Assembly: GCA_003254905.1 (NCBI GenBank)
Contig: QANU01007253.1
Location: 8,533 to 72,532, forward strand
Direction: 5' to 3'
Length of the DNA stretch: 64,000 nucleotides
DNA from: Nissolia schottii
Lineage: Eukaryota > Streptophyta > Magnoliopsida > Fabales > Fabaceae
A model generated the notes under the pieces. It searched no databases. It was not told where the DNA came from and saw only the letters and a list, made by a program, of their open reading frames with translations. A program made the position numbers and the translations under genes. Shown here piece by piece: positions 1 to 12,280 of this stretch; the stretch's first letter is position 1; each line of letters starts with the position of its first letter.

Positions 1-1098
1 TAATCCCAAAAGGGTGGATTAGTTCGCAGAGGTTAAGGACACAAGGAAGGAAATATGTTACCTTGCCAGATCCCAAAAGGGTGGAGTCGGTTAACGGATT
101 AATCCCAAAAGGGTGGATTGATTCGCAGAGGTTAATGGCACAAAGAAAGTTAAAGTTAAAGTAAAGATTGCTCATCGAAGCAATAAGAGGTGAAGGAAAG
201 GTTGACGTCATACCTAAAAGAATAAAGAAAGGAGAAGAAGGACGCTAACCCGGGTGAGCCGGTATGCGTAAGAGATCCCCAAGTCCCCCAAGCATAAAGC
301 ATAAAGAATATGTATGTGTGTGGATGTGATGAATGAACAGCTATATGTATGTCAGTATGTATGTGATAAGGTATATATGCATAGTCATGGATGTTGGTGT
401 ATGATGTAACGTCAAGGGAACGACTCGAGACAGATAGCTTAATTCTAACGGAATTGTAGGATTCATAAGCACGAGAACTTAGATAAGCAAGACTAGTTCC
501 CCAGTCACCTAGTAAAGTAGATAAAGCCGTTCAGGACTCAGGCCAGATAATAATCAGTAGGATATTAGTATGCATGTTCACTTAGAAACACATGAGCGGC
601 CGGTTGATAAGTGAGTTAAAAGGATTCCCCGACGCCCAGGGTAAACCACTGAGGACGCAAGTTCTCACCCCCACTCAATTATGCTTCCAGGAGCAAACGA
701 GGATTATACGGGCTACGAGGAGTACTCAGAAGCGCCACCCGCCGAGCCGTGAAGCAGTGTAGCCCGTACGGGTAGTGGATCCCGCTCAAGAACTCAACAG
801 CCTTACTTTATTTTGGAGTACTTTTTTGTATCTATATATGTATGATGGGTGTATGTAGACTACTCTACTATTATTGATGCAATTATGTGTAATGGACCAT
901 GTAGCTGTTTATTTTAGACGTCTTAGACATGAATACTCTGCCCGCTAAGCTTATGCTCTACCGTTTGTAATATATATGTTCACATTCACGCACGGCTCAT
1001 AATTTGTATACGTACACAATTATTAGTTATGTTCCAAAAGAAAAAAAATGGTCAGTATTTTGTGGTAAAGCGTATTTTCGAAAAGGCTAAGGGTTATG
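1..1098 (+). repeat. Truncated chromovirus-type LTR, family G
   Basis: No gene is seen. The stretch has the layout of the 3' part of the large gypsy LTRs found elsewhere in the window. It holds three copies of a CCCAAAAGGGTGG motif (about 5-17, 72-84 and 103-115), a GTCAAGGGAACG/CTCGAGAC block near 411-430, the shared TAGATAAAGC...CAGTAGGAT block at about 512-572, and the TTCTCACCCCCACTC box near 664-678. A short reading frame from 681 (MLPGANEDY...) follows and ends within about 25 codons. The LTR stops at 1098 where element A begins, and its true end and internal region are absent. Orientation is plus, inferred from block order relative to complete LTRs. Confidence 0.7.
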
Positions 1099-2270
1099 TG
1101 TAACATCCCGATTTCTTAGAAAAATAATTAAGCGCATAATTAGTAAATTAATTTTTCTAATCTCGATTAGAAAATTAAATAGGGAAAATTTTAGTAGAAT
1201 ATTCTTAGGAAATAAGACATATCACGATAGGAAGTTCAGCCCACAGCCGAACGGCCACTGTACGATGATAGAATTTTCTGACGTACAAAAGGTGTCGGTG
1301 AAAATATTCTCTCAGACGAAAATTCACAAACATCTCTAAATATTAGTACCCTTGGGTAGGGGAGGATTAGAGGATCGCGACGGTATAAACAGAATATTTT
1401 TCGGATAGCCGTGCGCGACGCACCGATACAGCGAGCGATAAAACACGAGAGAACCGGGACCGGGAGAAAATGAAATTTCAGCATCTAGAGCTGAAGGGCT
1501 ACACGGCTAGAGCTGGGAAATTATGCACCAAATGATCCCCTAAATTATGCTTCTACACTTACATCAACAATTACTTGTTTTACACTCCAAAGCCTAATCA
1601 CATCATGCACCATGCCTATGCCCATGCTTTCCACTATTCACACATTTATTACACCCAAAGAAACAAGCAATCTCCCTCCCCACTAGCTCTCCAAACCGAG
1701 AAAACTCTCCAAAACTCCCAAGAGACATTTGTTTCTCTCATTCTATCAAACACACCACCAAAACCTTCAAGAAGTTCAACACATTCTCTTCTCCTCCCAC
1801 CTCTCATCAAAGACCGAAACCCCGGCCCCAAAGTCTCCTCATCTCAGCCTTTCCTTTTCTTTTCCTCCACTAAAAGAGGAACAATGTCGCCCTCTCCATC
1901 ATGCAAAGTTCTCACCGTAGAGGAAAAGGGAAGCTCAAGCTTTGGGAAGCAACCAGGCTTGCGGGCTTCACTTCAAACTTCACCACCACCACCAAAACTT
2001 TCTACAGGTGGATAGTATCTTCACCCCTGTCTATGGGATGTTTATTTGTATGTGTATATGTGTGTGTTTAAGTAAGGAAAGTTTAGAAATGTTATGAAAA
2101 TGAATGCTATTGTTGTATGCTGGAAATGCCACGTTGCTTTGCATGATTTCAAACGTCCTGTTGTTGCTCAAAGTACAGTGGAATAAGTGATATGGACATG
2201 AGAGAAGAGTAAGGGAATGTGAGAAAAGAGTAAGGGAACAAGAGAAAATAATCCGGAGCTGGACGCCAAT

Positions 2271-4795
2271 GTGTCCGCGGAGGGGTACTGAGAGGAGTCT
2301 AGAGTTGATGAGTAGGACAGAAGTGGTACTGGATGGGTCCGCGTGGGGTCCCGGAAGTGCGTGAGAGGAGCACTTGGAGAGTGAGTGGGAGCTAAGGATG
2401 GTGCAGGTTGGGGTTCCGCGTAGGGCCCTTGGAGGGTTGAGTCAGTGGTATCCGCGGAGGATGCCCTAGAGTGGTGGAGTTGAACCCTTAGATTCGTTAA
2501 GTGTTTCCCTAGAGTGTCCGAGTGGTTAGCTAGGGTGCTGAGTACTTACTTGGAGAGTTCCTGAGTGAGTCCGCGGAGGACTCCTGACTCGTGGAGTAGG
2601 TTACACCAGAGTGTTGAAGAATTTTCGAAGTGTTTGAGTGAACGCCAGGAGTAGTACCAAGAAGGTTCCGCGGAGGAACCTGATGAAAGCTTATTTAACC
2701 ACTTTCTCGGATCTTGACACGGCTTTGGTTTTGTCACAACCATGCCAAGCTCGTTGAAAGCTTCTATGCGCTTTAGTCGTTCAAATTAAATTTATATACA
2801 TACCTACTTTACGGCTTTCAGATTCCAAAAGGAATCCAATTGCAGTATAGGGTATGGTCGATCCCACAGGGAGTTGTAAAATACCATTCTTGAGTTCATT
2901 TAATTAAACAATGAGGTGAAAGATTTGATAATTTGATACTTAAATAAATAAGTAAATAAATGACATAAAAAGTAAATAGGAAACAAATCAGAGGTAGTTC
3001 CGGAGCTTGTTGGGAATTTCAATCACATTATAGTTACATGCATCCAGTTACTTATTACATAGAACTATCGTTTGATTGCCCGCCATCAGTTCTTAACTTG
3101 TCATCACTTTCGCGCATGACAAGATCATAGGTTTCCTTTGTTAAACTGTCACTTTCGCACACTAGCTTAACAAGGTACGCCATCATTAATCCAGATGTTA
3201 AAACGGCTAACCTTTATTCCAGTTACGGCAATATTGGTTAGATGAAATGATTTAGGTCAGACTCTAATGATTGTAACTTTCGTTCACAACGTTCAAGTCT
3301 AGGTTCTAGTTAAGCATAACATTATTGATTTTAATTTGGTTATGACCTAGTTAGCATAACTTTCGTTCATGTAATTAAGTCCTAAATCAAGAATCAAAAC
3401 ACTAAACAAAACTAGCATTAGGCATGAAATCATTCAAGCAAATCATAAGAAAAAGGATAGATTCATATATAATAGTTACATGGATACAAGCAAACTACAA
3501 TAGTAATCAAAATCCCAACAAAAAGAGGGTTAGGAACCCATCTTACAAGAGAATCTCGGAGGCAAGGTTTAGGCACTTACCATGACACGTGCTCACGCCG
3601 TCATGGCCATGGCTTCGCCTAGCTTCCTCGATCTCCGGCTCCTTCACAAGCCTCGTCTTTGTTCCTAACCTAACCTAAATAAATGAAGAAGAATGGTGTT
3701 TGGAGGGGGGTTGGATGGTTGGATCTCGAATGAGCCTCGGCCTCCTCTATTTATAGGCAAAATTTGGGGTCCATCGCTCAGCGGTTTTGGTACCATCGCT
3801 GAGCGATAAGCTTTGAATCGCTGGGCGGCGGCGCTTAATCGCTCAGCGTCTTATCTCTTCACGCGCTTCATTAATTGCTCCGGCAGCTTTTGCAGGGCGG
3901 CGGTCAAGTCGTGTCAGGGCGGCGCCGCAATCTGAGTTGGCTCCAACTGGCGTAATAAATGGGCCGACGCAAGTGGCTGCCGACTTACTTTCGCTCAGCG
4001 ATACAGGTTCCATCGCTGAGCGAGTCTTCCTTATGCGCTGAGCGGTGACTTGTTCCTCGCTGAGCGACGCTTCGTCCAGAATCTTCTCTTTTAAGCTATT
4101 TTCCAATTCTGCCCTTTCTTTCCATTCTTCATGGGATTATTCTTTATAAATTATACTTGCATCCATTCTTCAAAACATATTTAAAACCTACAAAATATAA
4201 AGATTTAATTAGATAATTCTTTAAAATATGTGAGAATAAGTGCCATTTTGAATGTTGAAAATTGTATGTTCTGGGCACTTATCAGAACCCTGTCATGTCC
4301 GAGTGGTACCCTAAGTCTCCCAAGTAGCACCAGGAATGGTGTTTGTGATGGGTCCGCAGAGGATCCCCAAGAGTTGAGGAAGTTACATGGAGTTGCGGAG
4401 TGAGCACCCAAAATGTTGTTGCGTAGGGTTCCGCGGAGGAGCCCTGGAGAGCCAAGAAGATTGCGCGAAGAGTGGGCACCAGGAATGGTGTTGGGTAGGG
4501 TTCTGCGGAGAATCCCTAAAAAGCCGAGTATGTTACGCGAAGAGCGTTGAGTGGGCATCAAGAGTAGTGCTAAGTGGGTTCCGCGGATGGGCCCCAGAGT
4601 GATGAGCGGCTCCTTGGAGAGTAGACTGAGTGAGTACCAGTAGTGGTGACCTCTGGGTTCCGCGGAGGTACCCTAGAGCGGCTGGGCAGGTTCCTCAAAT
4701 TATGACTAGTGTCAGCAGCGGCTCCAAACGGGTCCGCGGATATTCCCCGGACGCAGAGATCCCAGAGTAATGTAGTGGGTTCCGCGGAGGTTCCC
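2271..4795 (+). repeat. Stem-loop repeat array (CCGCGGAGG core) in the A 5' LTR
   Basis: Thirteen copies of a short imperfect palindrome built around CCGCGGAGG, spaced about 50-115 bases apart and split by the K1 insertion. The clearest are 2567-2583 (GAGTCC, loop GCGGA, GGACTC) and 2664-2680 (GGTTCC, loop GCGGA, GGAACC), both perfect 6-bp stems with different stem sequence and the same loop. Others near 4350, 4426, 4498, 4655 and 4777 have one mismatch, wobble or bulge. The same array occupies 12281-13197 in the 3' LTR. The core CCGCGG is itself palindromic, which could allow loop-loop pairing; that is inference. Confidence 0.8.
2681..4284 (-). mobile_element. Solo LTR K1 (Athila-like), minus orientation
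   Basis: A 1604-base insertion with TG...CA ends (TGATGAAAGC at left, CACTTATCA at right) flanked by the perfect 5-bp duplication GAACC (2676-2680 and 4285-4289). The element A 3' LTR shows the empty site near 12684-12695. Read on the minus strand it starts TGATAAGTGCCC, typical of Athila-type LTRs, and a TATA-like CTATAAATAG lies at 3748-3757 on that strand. It contains at least eight copies of CGCTGAGCG or its complement between 3774 and 4065. A related copy is at 22942-24291. No internal sequence remains, so it is a solo LTR formed by LTR-LTR recombination. Confidence 0.92.
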
Positions 4796-6474
4796 GGAAG
4801 CTGAGAGTGGTTTCGAGTTCGTGATATTCCACCAAGTACTTAGCATGAAGAAGTCTATGCATTGAATTTATGATAGCATGTGTTTTTATTATGTGTCACC
4901 GTAAGGTGCCGTGAACAAGTATACAAGTATTGAAGTCATGCATGCATCATGAGGATAGATCACTAGAAACTATGTTATGACCAAGGATAATGAATGAAGA
5001 GCATAATGAATGTAAGAACCAGAATAAGAAAGAAAGATAAAGTGCATGTGATGCTGAAGTATGAAAAATGAAATGCGCTAACCCAGTAAGCCGGTACGCG
5101 GAAGAGAAAGAAAGTAATGGTACCATTTACTTAAAAGCTTAAAGTTCATGCATGTGCACAAGGGCAGGCTCACAAGGAACGCAGGCATTGTGTACGTCAC
5201 CATGCTCATAAGGAATGCATGGGGCTCGATCACGTCACCAGGCTCATAAAGAACGCATGGGACATGATCACTTTGCATACATACCTATGTGGTCAAAGCG
5301 TCGCGGTGCCCGACCATGTCACCATGCTCACAAGGAACGCATGGGGCAAGGTCTCCAGGCATGCGCACATGAGTAGCATAGTCATAACGGTCAAGGATAG
5401 AAAGCACGAGCACTTAGTAAGAAAGACTAGTCCCCTGTCACCTAGTAACTAGATAAAGCCGCCCAGGAACTTAGGCAAGAAAATAACTGGTAGGATGTCT
5501 AGACGCATGAGAACTAGAGATCTCCTGGACGGCCGGAGCATAATTGAGTAAATAAGAACCCGAGTTATAGTTAACCACTGAGAACCACTGTTCTCACCCC
5601 CACTCACTTATGGCTTCAGGCGAGATAGATGACGTCCCCGCCGAGGAAGAAGCGGATCCTGCTCAACAGGTTTAGGACAGTTGATCCGGAGACAGGGGAG
5701 GATGCAGAGATGTGGACAGTGCTGGTCGTGAACCGTCCCCCACCTCTCCGAGTTACACCACCGGTCGTGCCAGAGCCCGAGACTTCCGCGGATGGCGAGC
5801 CCGTTCCGTATGAGAAGGACGTGGAGGTCGATCCCGTCTCTGTTTGACTACGACCGCCAGACGTACCTGTGCCCTCACCACCCGAGGAGGACTCTCTCAT
5901 CGAGATCTTAGAGGAGGAGGACGAGCCCTAGGAGGAGGACCCGGAGGAGGATTCCTAGGAGGAAGACCCGGAGGAGGAGGATCCGGAGGAGGACCCCAGC
6001 GAGGATGAGCTAGAGAGTGGACTGCCCTGATTCCTGGCCCTGTCTTCAGATAGCACTTTTTGACCAGTAGCACTAGTTGCTATATATTTTGATATGTCAT
6101 TTTGTGTATGGGCTTGAGTTATGTACGGCCACTTGCATGTACGGATACAATATTATTAATATGTAAATTTATGACATTGGCTGTTGGACCCACTTGGTGT
6201 TATTTATTTTGTTATTTATATATGAATGTGTATGACAGACAACGTACATATTTATCTGTTGTACGACTATACGGGACCTAAATAGTAAGGACGCATGGCT
6301 CTAGATTAACGAATATACTATGTTTTAAAGAAAAAAAATGGGTCTCTACTTTCCGCTATCTTAGCTAATTTCCAAAGAAAAGTAGGGACTACCAGTATTC
6401 CCACACAGCAGTTAACAACCTAGCGGGCGCAGATTATGACTTAAGCATAAGCTGCTAACCTAGGGTGTTACAGT

Positions 6475-6488
6475 TGGTATCAGAGCAG
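6475..6488 (+). promoter_or_regulatory. Primer-binding site of element A (initiator Met tRNA)
   Basis: TGGTATCAGAGCAG lies two bases after the 5' LTR. It matches the complement of the 3' end of plant initiator methionine tRNA, the usual primer of chromoviruses. The same sequence is found at the equivalent position in elements C, D and E. Confidence 0.93.
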
Positions 6489-6640
6489 TTTGGTACAAGT
6501 GAGCCTGAGGACTGAGCTGCGCTATGCTTCTGAGCATGATAACGGTGTAGACTATTCCTAGGATAAATGTATTGTTTGTGTGCACTAGATTTTCTTGAGA
6601 CTGATCACCTCAGGTCTTTGCAGGTGCTCTATAGACAGTC

Positions 6641-9600
6641 ATGCCTCCTAGGAGAGACCATGCACGACGCACCCCAGATAATGGGGACTTCGCAGACGTT
6701 ATACGCGAGATGGCTCGTGCCACGGCCCAAATGGCTGCTGCCACTGCAGCCAGGAACGCACCACCAACCTCGAGAGAGGTCGATACTCAGAAGTATGCAG
6801 AGTTTGTGAAAGCTCGTCCACCTACTTTTGAGGGGCAGACAGATCCCGAGATCGTGTATGACTGGATCGAGGGGATGGAGCAGGTCTTCGAGGACTTGGA
6901 TTGCACCGATGAGCAAAAGGTGAAGTTCGCCTCGAGGATGTTCTGAGGAGTAGTTCGAGATTGGTGGAGTTCTGCTAGGCCTCTGCTGGAGCAGCGCGAA
7001 GGAGTGATGACCTGGACTGCATTCACCACCGCCGTGGTGGACAAGCACTTTCCACGCGGGATGCGGAACCGCAAGGAGATAGAGTTCATGGAGCTCAAGC
7101 AGGGAGATAGGACTGTGGTTGAGTACACTGCTGAGTTCGACAAGCTCTGCAGGTATTCCATTACCTATCGGCTGAATCCGGATGAAGGATGGAAGTGTGC
7201 CAAGTATAAGCAGGGACTGACGGGTGCACTTCAGGTGGCGATGAACCACCTCGATATCTGGGAATACGCTGTTCTAGTGGACAAGTGCCTAATACTGGAG
7301 GATTCTCAGAGGAATCTGGTCGCGGAGAACTGCGAGAGGAACAAAAGGAAGCTGGCAGAAGCGGAGAGTTCCAGACAAGACCCTAGAAAGCGAGGGCCTT
7401 TCCCCTTCCCGATCGCTAACTGGGGTAGAAGACAGATGCAGCCGCCGCAGACTCCAGGAGCAAAGGGACATCCTAGTCAGTCACGACAAGGAACGCCAAG
7501 GGCTGAGTTACCTGCGCCAAGATCGCAACCGCCATCAGGAGGATTGAGGCCCCTCTGTCCGAAGTGTGGCAAGCAACATGGGGGAGCCTGTTTTGCTGGG
7601 CAGGGTGTGTGTTTCAGATGCGGCAAGGTCGGACACATAGCCAGGACATGCCCGACTCTACCACCTACACCGCAGCAAGCTGGTCGTGTTTTCACTCTTT
7701 TTGCTGAAGAGGTTCAGGATGCTGACGACATGATTCAGGGTGAGTGTATTATGCAAGGTGAATCATTAGCTGTATTGTATGACTCGGGAGCTTCACATTC
7801 GTTTATTTCACATGCTAGAGTCGAGGGTCTAGGTTTAACCCCTACTCTCTTGCCCTATACTCTGAGAGTATCTACCCCTACAGCGCCTCCAGTGGAGACT
7901 TGCTTAGTGTGCCTTAAGGTTCCCTTCCAGTTGCAGGGTAGAGCATTCACTGCAGACCTGATATGTCTCCCTCTGGTGGGGTTAGACATAATACTGGGTA
8001 TGGATTGGCTACGTGCCAATCGTGTGGTACTAGACTGCGCTGCGAAAGTAGTCAGTGTCCCTCCTGTGGAGCCAGAGGTAACCGCCCAGGGAGTAACGGC
8101 AATGTCTCTGTATTTTTACCCACTAGATGGCAAGGGATGTGTTCTATTAGCCTCGATCGAGGTGAAGGCCAAGTTGCAGGTAGATCAGATTCGAGTGGTT
8201 TGTGAGTATCCAGATGTGTTTCCTGACGACATCCCGGAGTTTCCGTCCAAACGAGAAGTGGAATTTTCGATTGACCTTGTCCCAGGAGCGGGACCGGTGT
8301 CTATAGCGCCGTATCATATGTCGCCAGTAGAGCTGCAAGAGTTGAAGCGGCAACGAGAGGAGCTGTTAGAGAAGCAGTTTATCCGCTCGAGTGCGTCTCC
8401 TTGGGGAGCCCCAGTTCTGTTCGTGAAGAAGAAGGATGGGTCCATCCGGATGTGTGTGGATTATCGACAGCTGAACAAGGCAACTGTCAAGAATAAGTAC
8501 CCGTTGCCCAGGATTGATGACCTAATAGATCAGTTGAAGGGAGCGAAGGTGTTCTCCCGGATAGATTTGAGGTCCGGTTATCACCAGATCCGTGTAAAAG
8601 GTGAGGACATCCCGAAGACGGCGTTTCGCTCACGCTATGGTCACTATGAGTTCACGGTGATGGCGTTTGGGTTAACCAATGCCCCGGCCATATTCATGGA
8701 TTATATGCATCGCATCTTCCGTGAGTACTTGGACCAGTGTGTTATTGTGTTCATCGACGACATCCTGGTGTACTCAAAGAGTGAGGCAGAACATGAAGGA
8801 CATCTGAGGACTGTGCTGGAAGTCTTGAGGAGAAAGAAGCTGTATGCGAAGTTGTCCAAGTGTGAATTCTAGACAAGAGAAGTACAGTTCTTAGGCCACG
8901 TTGTATCGGAACAGGGAGTGGCTGCAGACCCAGGAAAGGTGGAAGCAGCCCAGCAATAGGGAACGCCCACTAACATCACTGAAATACGGAGTTTCCTAGG
9001 TTTTGCTGGGTACTACAGGAGATTCATTAAGGGATTCTCGCAGATCGCGATGCCGCTGACCAAGCTGACCAGGAAGGGTGCACCATTTGTGTGGACGCCG
9101 GAGTGTGAGCAGAGCTTCTGTACCCTGAAGGAGAAGTTGACAACTGCCCTAGTACTGATTTTACCCGATCCTCAAGCTCCATATGAGGTGTATTGTGATG
9201 CTTCCAAGATAGGATTGGGATGCGTACTTATGCAGAATCGGCAAGTGGTGGCATATGCTTCTAGGCAGCTGAGGACGCACGAAGCAAATTACCCGACGCA
9301 TGACCTAGAGTTGGCAGCTGTGGTTTTTTCTCTCAAGATCTGGAGACATCATTTGTACGGTGTACGCTTTGAGGTATTCTCGGACCATAAAAGCCTCAAA
9401 TACTTGTTTGACCAGAAGGAGTTGAACATGAGGCAGCGTCGCTAGATGGAATTCCTGAAAGACTATGATTTTGGGTTGAACTACCATCCAGGGAAAGCTA
9501 ATGTGGTGGCCGATGCCTTGAGCAGGAAGTCGCTGCATGCGGCTTGGTTGATGATAAAGGAACAGGAGCTGATTGAGAGTTTCCGAGATCTCGACTTGGG

Positions 9601-11098
9601 GTTTTCCCGCCGGCCAGCTAGCATTCGATTTTGGAAGATCCAGGTTACCAGTGAATTCCGGATCAGGATTGCGGAAGCACAACGAAATTGCACCGAGGAT
9701 GACTGGTTGGAATTAGTGAAGACAGTACAAGCGGGGAAGATGAAAGAAGCCGCCTTTGGACCGGATGGTCTCCTACGGTTTAATAAGCGTCTCTGTGTGC
9801 CGAATGAAGGAGGACTACATGCGGATATCCTTTGTGAGGCTCATAGAAGTCATTTCACCATCCACCCAAGAATGACGAAGATGTACCAGGATTTGAAACA
9901 GATGTTCTGGTGGCCGGGAATAAAGCGAGATGTAGCCGACTGGGTCGAGAGGTGCGTGACCTGTCAGAAAGTGAAGATTGAACATCAGAAGCCGCACGGA
10001 TTACTTACTCCTCCAGAAATACCTGAGTGGAAGTGGGAAGGCATAGCGATGGATTTCGTATCTGGATTACCCCGGACAACTAAGGGAGTAGATGCTGTTT
10101 GGGTCATTGTGGACCGCCTGACCAAGTCAGCACATTTCATTCCGGTGCGAATGAACTATCCCTTGGAGAGGCTAGTAAAGGTTTACATCAAGGAGATAGT
10201 GAGGCTACATGGGATTCCATCGTCGATTATCTCCAACAGAGACCCCTGATTTACTTCATGGTTTTGGACTGCGTTTCAAAAAGCTTACGGGACGAAGCTA
10301 TGCCTTAGCACGGCCTATCACCCACAGACGGACGGGCAGTCAGAAAGGACAATCCAAGTTCTGGAAGACATGTTGCGTGCGTGTGCCTTGGACTTGCCCG
10401 GCTATTGGGACGAGATGTTATCCTTAGTCGAATTCTCTTATAATAACAGTTATCAGGCAAGTATTGGCATGGCTCCTTTTGAGGCTCTGTGTGGCCGGAA
10501 ATGCCAATCTCCGCTGTCCTGGCATCAAGGCGTAAAGTTGTGGAACTGTACTGCGGAGGAGATCCAGGAAGCTGAAGAATGGGTCAAGACGATTCGAGCG
10601 AGAATCCAAGCAGCACAGGATCGTCAGAAGAGTTACGCAGACGTCAGACAGAAGCCCTTGGAGTTTCAGGAAGGGGAGCATGTGTTTTTGAAGATCACAC
10701 CAGCTACGGGACTTGGAAGATCCCTCAAAGTCAAGAAGCTGAGTCCTAGATTCATAGGGCCATTCCAGATTCTGGAGCGCATAGGACCGGTTGCCTACTG
10801 AGTAACTCTTCTACCGCATTTGGCGTATGTCCACAACGTGTTCCACGTCTCCCAGCTGAGGAAGTATCACTCGTCACCCGATCACATTTTGGAGACGGAT
10901 CAAGTGCAACCGAGGGAAGATCTCGCTCTACCAATGACGCCTCAACGAATTGTGGATCGAAAGACTCACACGACCAGGAACAAAGAGGTCAAGATGGTAC
11001 GCGTCGTGTGGGAGAATGGAACTTGCGAGGACCAGACGTGGGAACTAGGAGCAGATATGAGAAAAGCCTACCCCGAGCTGTTTGAAGGTACGCCCTAA
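6641..11098 (+). pseudogene. Element A gag-pol polyprotein, six nonsense codons, no frameshift
   Basis: One reading frame from MPPRRD (6641) to the stop at 11096 encodes a whole chromovirus polyprotein, broken only by stops at 6944 (TGA), 8870, 8957 and 9443 (TAG), 10247 and 10799 (TGA). Visible parts: Retro_gag; [14 protein letters not shown] zinc knuckle (about 7611-7652); aspartic protease DSGAS near 7782; RT with [10 protein letters not shown] and FIDDILVYS (about 8753); RNase H YCDAS (about 9192); integrase HHCC finger ending CVTCQKVK (about 9955); core DFVSGLP near 10053. Comparison with element E shows three TAG codons at tryptophans and two TGA codons at arginines. The second integrase aspartate is changed to asparagine (SNRDP, near 10234). 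The tail matches a chromodomain-like region ending YPELF. The product cannot be functional. Confidence 0.93.
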
Positions 11099-11130
11099 CC
11101 TTCGCTTAAATTTCGTGGGCGAAATTTTTC

Positions 11131-11143
11131 TAAGGGGGTGGAA
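11131..11143 (+). promoter_or_regulatory. Polypurine tract of element A
   Basis: TAAGGGGGTGGAA directly precedes the 3' LTR and is the expected plus-strand primer site. A short inverted repeat around GAAATTT (about 11110-11129) sits just upstream; related AAATTTCG inverted repeats precede the tract in B, C, D, E and F. Confidence 0.85.
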
Positions 11144-12280
11144 TGCAACATCCCGATTTTTCTTAAAGGGATAATTACATGCATAATGAGTAAATTAATT
11201 TTCTAATCCTGATTAGAGAATTAAAAAGGAAAATTTTTAGTAGAACACGATAGGAAGTTCGGCCGACAGCCGAACGGCCACTGTACGCAGATAGAATTTT
11301 CTGACGTACAAAAGTTGTCGGTGAAAATATTCTCTGGGAGGAAAATTCGCAAACATCTTTAAATATTAATACCTAGAGGTAGAGGGGAATTAGAGGTTCG
11401 CGACGGTATAGACGGAATATTTTTTGGACGACCGTGCGTGACGAACAGACACTGCGAGCAATAAAACACGAGCGAACCAGGACTGGAGAAAATGAAAATT
11501 CAGCACCTAGAGCTGAAGGGCTGCAGGCTAGAGCTGGGAAATTGTGCACAAAATAATCCCCTAAATTATGCTTCTACACTTACATCCACCATTGCTTTTC
11601 TTACACTTCAAATGCTTAATCACATCATGCCCATGCTTTTCACTATTCACGCATTTATTACACCCAAAGAAACAAGCAATCTCCCTTTCCCCAAACTCCC
11701 AAAACCGAGAAGCTCTCTAAAGGCCTCAAGAGACATTTGCTTCTCTCATTTTTCAAACACACTCCCAAGCATTCAAGAAGCTCAAGCACATTCTCTTCTT
11801 CTTCCACCTCTCTTAAAGACCGAAACCCCAGCACCCCAAAAGTCTTCTTATCTCAGCTTTTCTTTTCTTTCTTCCATTACAAGAGGAGCCATATCACCCT
11901 CTCCATCGTACAAGGTTCTCACCGTAGGGGGGAAAGGGAGGCTCAAGCTTTGGGAAGCATCAAGGATTGCAAGGCTTCATTTCAAGCTCTCATCCACCAC
12001 CACCAAACTTTCTACGGGTGGGTCGCATTACCACCCCTGTCTATGGGATGTTTACTTGCATGTATATATGTGTGTGTTTTAAATAAGATAAGTTTAGAAA
12101 TGTATGAAGATAAATGTTGTTGTTGTATACTGGAAAATATTATGTTGTTTTGCATGAATATGAACGTCCTGTTGTTGCTCAAAGTACGGTGGAATAAGTG
12201 GTATGAACATGAGAGAAAAGTAAGGGAACGGGAGAAAAGAGTAAGGGAACAAGAGAAAATAATCAGGAGCTGGACCGAGG

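Larger units (their letters stand above)
1099..6472 (+). repeat. 5' LTR of element A
   Basis: Starts TGTAACATCC and ends GGGTGTTACA, directly before the primer-binding site. It is 5374 bases long because it contains the K1 solo LTR with its duplication (1609 bases); without it the length is about 3.77 kb, against 3.70 kb for the 3' LTR. Contents in order: the AATATTTTT hairpin block near 1380-1410, a leader with proline/serine-coding noise ORFs, the CCGCGGAGG stem-loop array (2271-4795), a GCTCACAAGGAACGC repeat cluster (about 5163-5345), the conserved block near 5438-5500 and a degraded copy of the acidic ORF that is intact in the 3' LTR (from 5609). Confidence 0.9.

Noticed and set aside
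1575-2015. 146-residue proline/serine-rich frame in LTR A
   Set aside because: Lies in the LTR leader. The corresponding 3' LTR region (11492-12300) has different, overlapping frames without conserved protein sequence.
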